NCBI RefSeq assembly: GCF_000717745.1
Contig: NZ_JOBH01000001.1
Span: 702,344 to 766,343, forward strand
Length of the DNA: 64,000 nt
Direction: 5' to 3'
Origin: Streptomyces violens
GTDB lineage: Bacteria; Actinomycetota; Actinomycetes; Streptomycetales; Streptomycetaceae
The notes under the pieces were generated by a model. That model saw only the letters and a program-made list of their open reading frames with translations, made no database searches and was not told where the DNA came from. Within the stretch, counting starts at the first letter, position 1. Every line of letters begins with the position of its first letter. Of the stretch, positions 63,938 through 64,000 are shown one piece after another. The translations under genes and the position numbers were made by a program.

Positions 63938-64000
63938 GTTCGGCGGCGTCCTACTCTCCCACAGGGTCCCCCCTGCAGTACCATCGGCGCTGAAAGGCTT
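63938..64000 (-). rRNA. rrf: 5S ribosomal RNA, 3' part (cut by the window edge)
   Basis: The reverse complement reads the conserved streptomycete 5S 3' half, including AAGCCTTTCAGCGCCGATGG, a GGGGGGACCC region and the end GACGCCGCCGAAC. About 63 of roughly 117-120 bases are in the window. The remaining rRNA genes (23S, 16S) should lie to the right. Confidence 0.95.

Overview
The window is high-GC actinobacterial DNA with strong third-position GC bias, GTG starts, ATGA stop/start overlaps and hairpin terminators without long U tracts. The gene content (MtrA-MtrB-LpqB, 180-kDa-class NAD-glutamate dehydrogenase, SecA next to an Rv3235-family gene, long-form HPF, and a MoxR/DUF58 cluster beside an rRNA operon) points to Streptomyces or a close relative on the chromosomal core.

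Layout. 1-1024: a Ser/Thr protein kinase (minus strand, cut by the window edge), divergent from a large FHA-FtsK/SpoIIIE-type ATPase (1451-5065). 5233-8811: a sugar ABC uptake operon (lipoprotein plus two permeases, no ATPase gene); the first permease carries an unusual inserted domain of about 145 residues. 8961-33087: a cell-wall glycopolymer locus. It has four large CDP-glycerol:glycerophosphotransferase (TagF-like) proteins, each with a GT2 domain at the N-terminus. It also has two paralogous SAM methyltransferases, a membrane GT-C (GT39-like) transferase, a Stealth-family sugar-phosphate transferase, a GT4-Stealth fusion, a protein of unknown function, a GalE epimerase, and a TetR regulator divergent from a TagG-type ABC exporter permease. 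The ATPase partner of that permease (tagH-like) is broken by two small deletions, one of which removes the Walker B Asp-Glu. A strong convergent terminator closes the region.

33153-43836: NAD-glutamate dehydrogenase, a DJ-1/PfpI protein, a large NB-ARC-like LuxR regulator, a HAD hydrolase, a DUF6912 protein and an Rv3235-family protein. 43923-51800: SecA, a GNAT acetyltransferase, a YcaQ-like winged-helix protein, a NarL-type response regulator, the ribosome hibernation factor HPF and a ComF-like phosphoribosyltransferase. 51973-57826: the coupled minus-strand chain mtnA-mtrA-mtrB-lpqB. 58078-63777: a plus-strand operon of a membrane protein, DUF4129, DUF4350, MoxR ATPase and DUF58. The window ends in the 3' part of a minus-strand 5S rRNA with its terminator, so an rRNA operon lies to the right.

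How it fits together. The centre looks like a dispensable or variable wall-polymer pathway: GT2/TagF fusions build phosphodiester-linked chains, Stealth enzymes add sugar-phosphates, methyltransferases and the GT-C enzyme decorate, and TagGH exports. Around it lie conserved envelope, secretion and stress functions. The points most worth checking are the disrupted tagH, the GT4-Stealth fusion, the TagF homologue whose HGTP histidine is Arg, the permease insertion domain, the predicted TetR operator, and several strong unexplained RNA hairpins in leaders.
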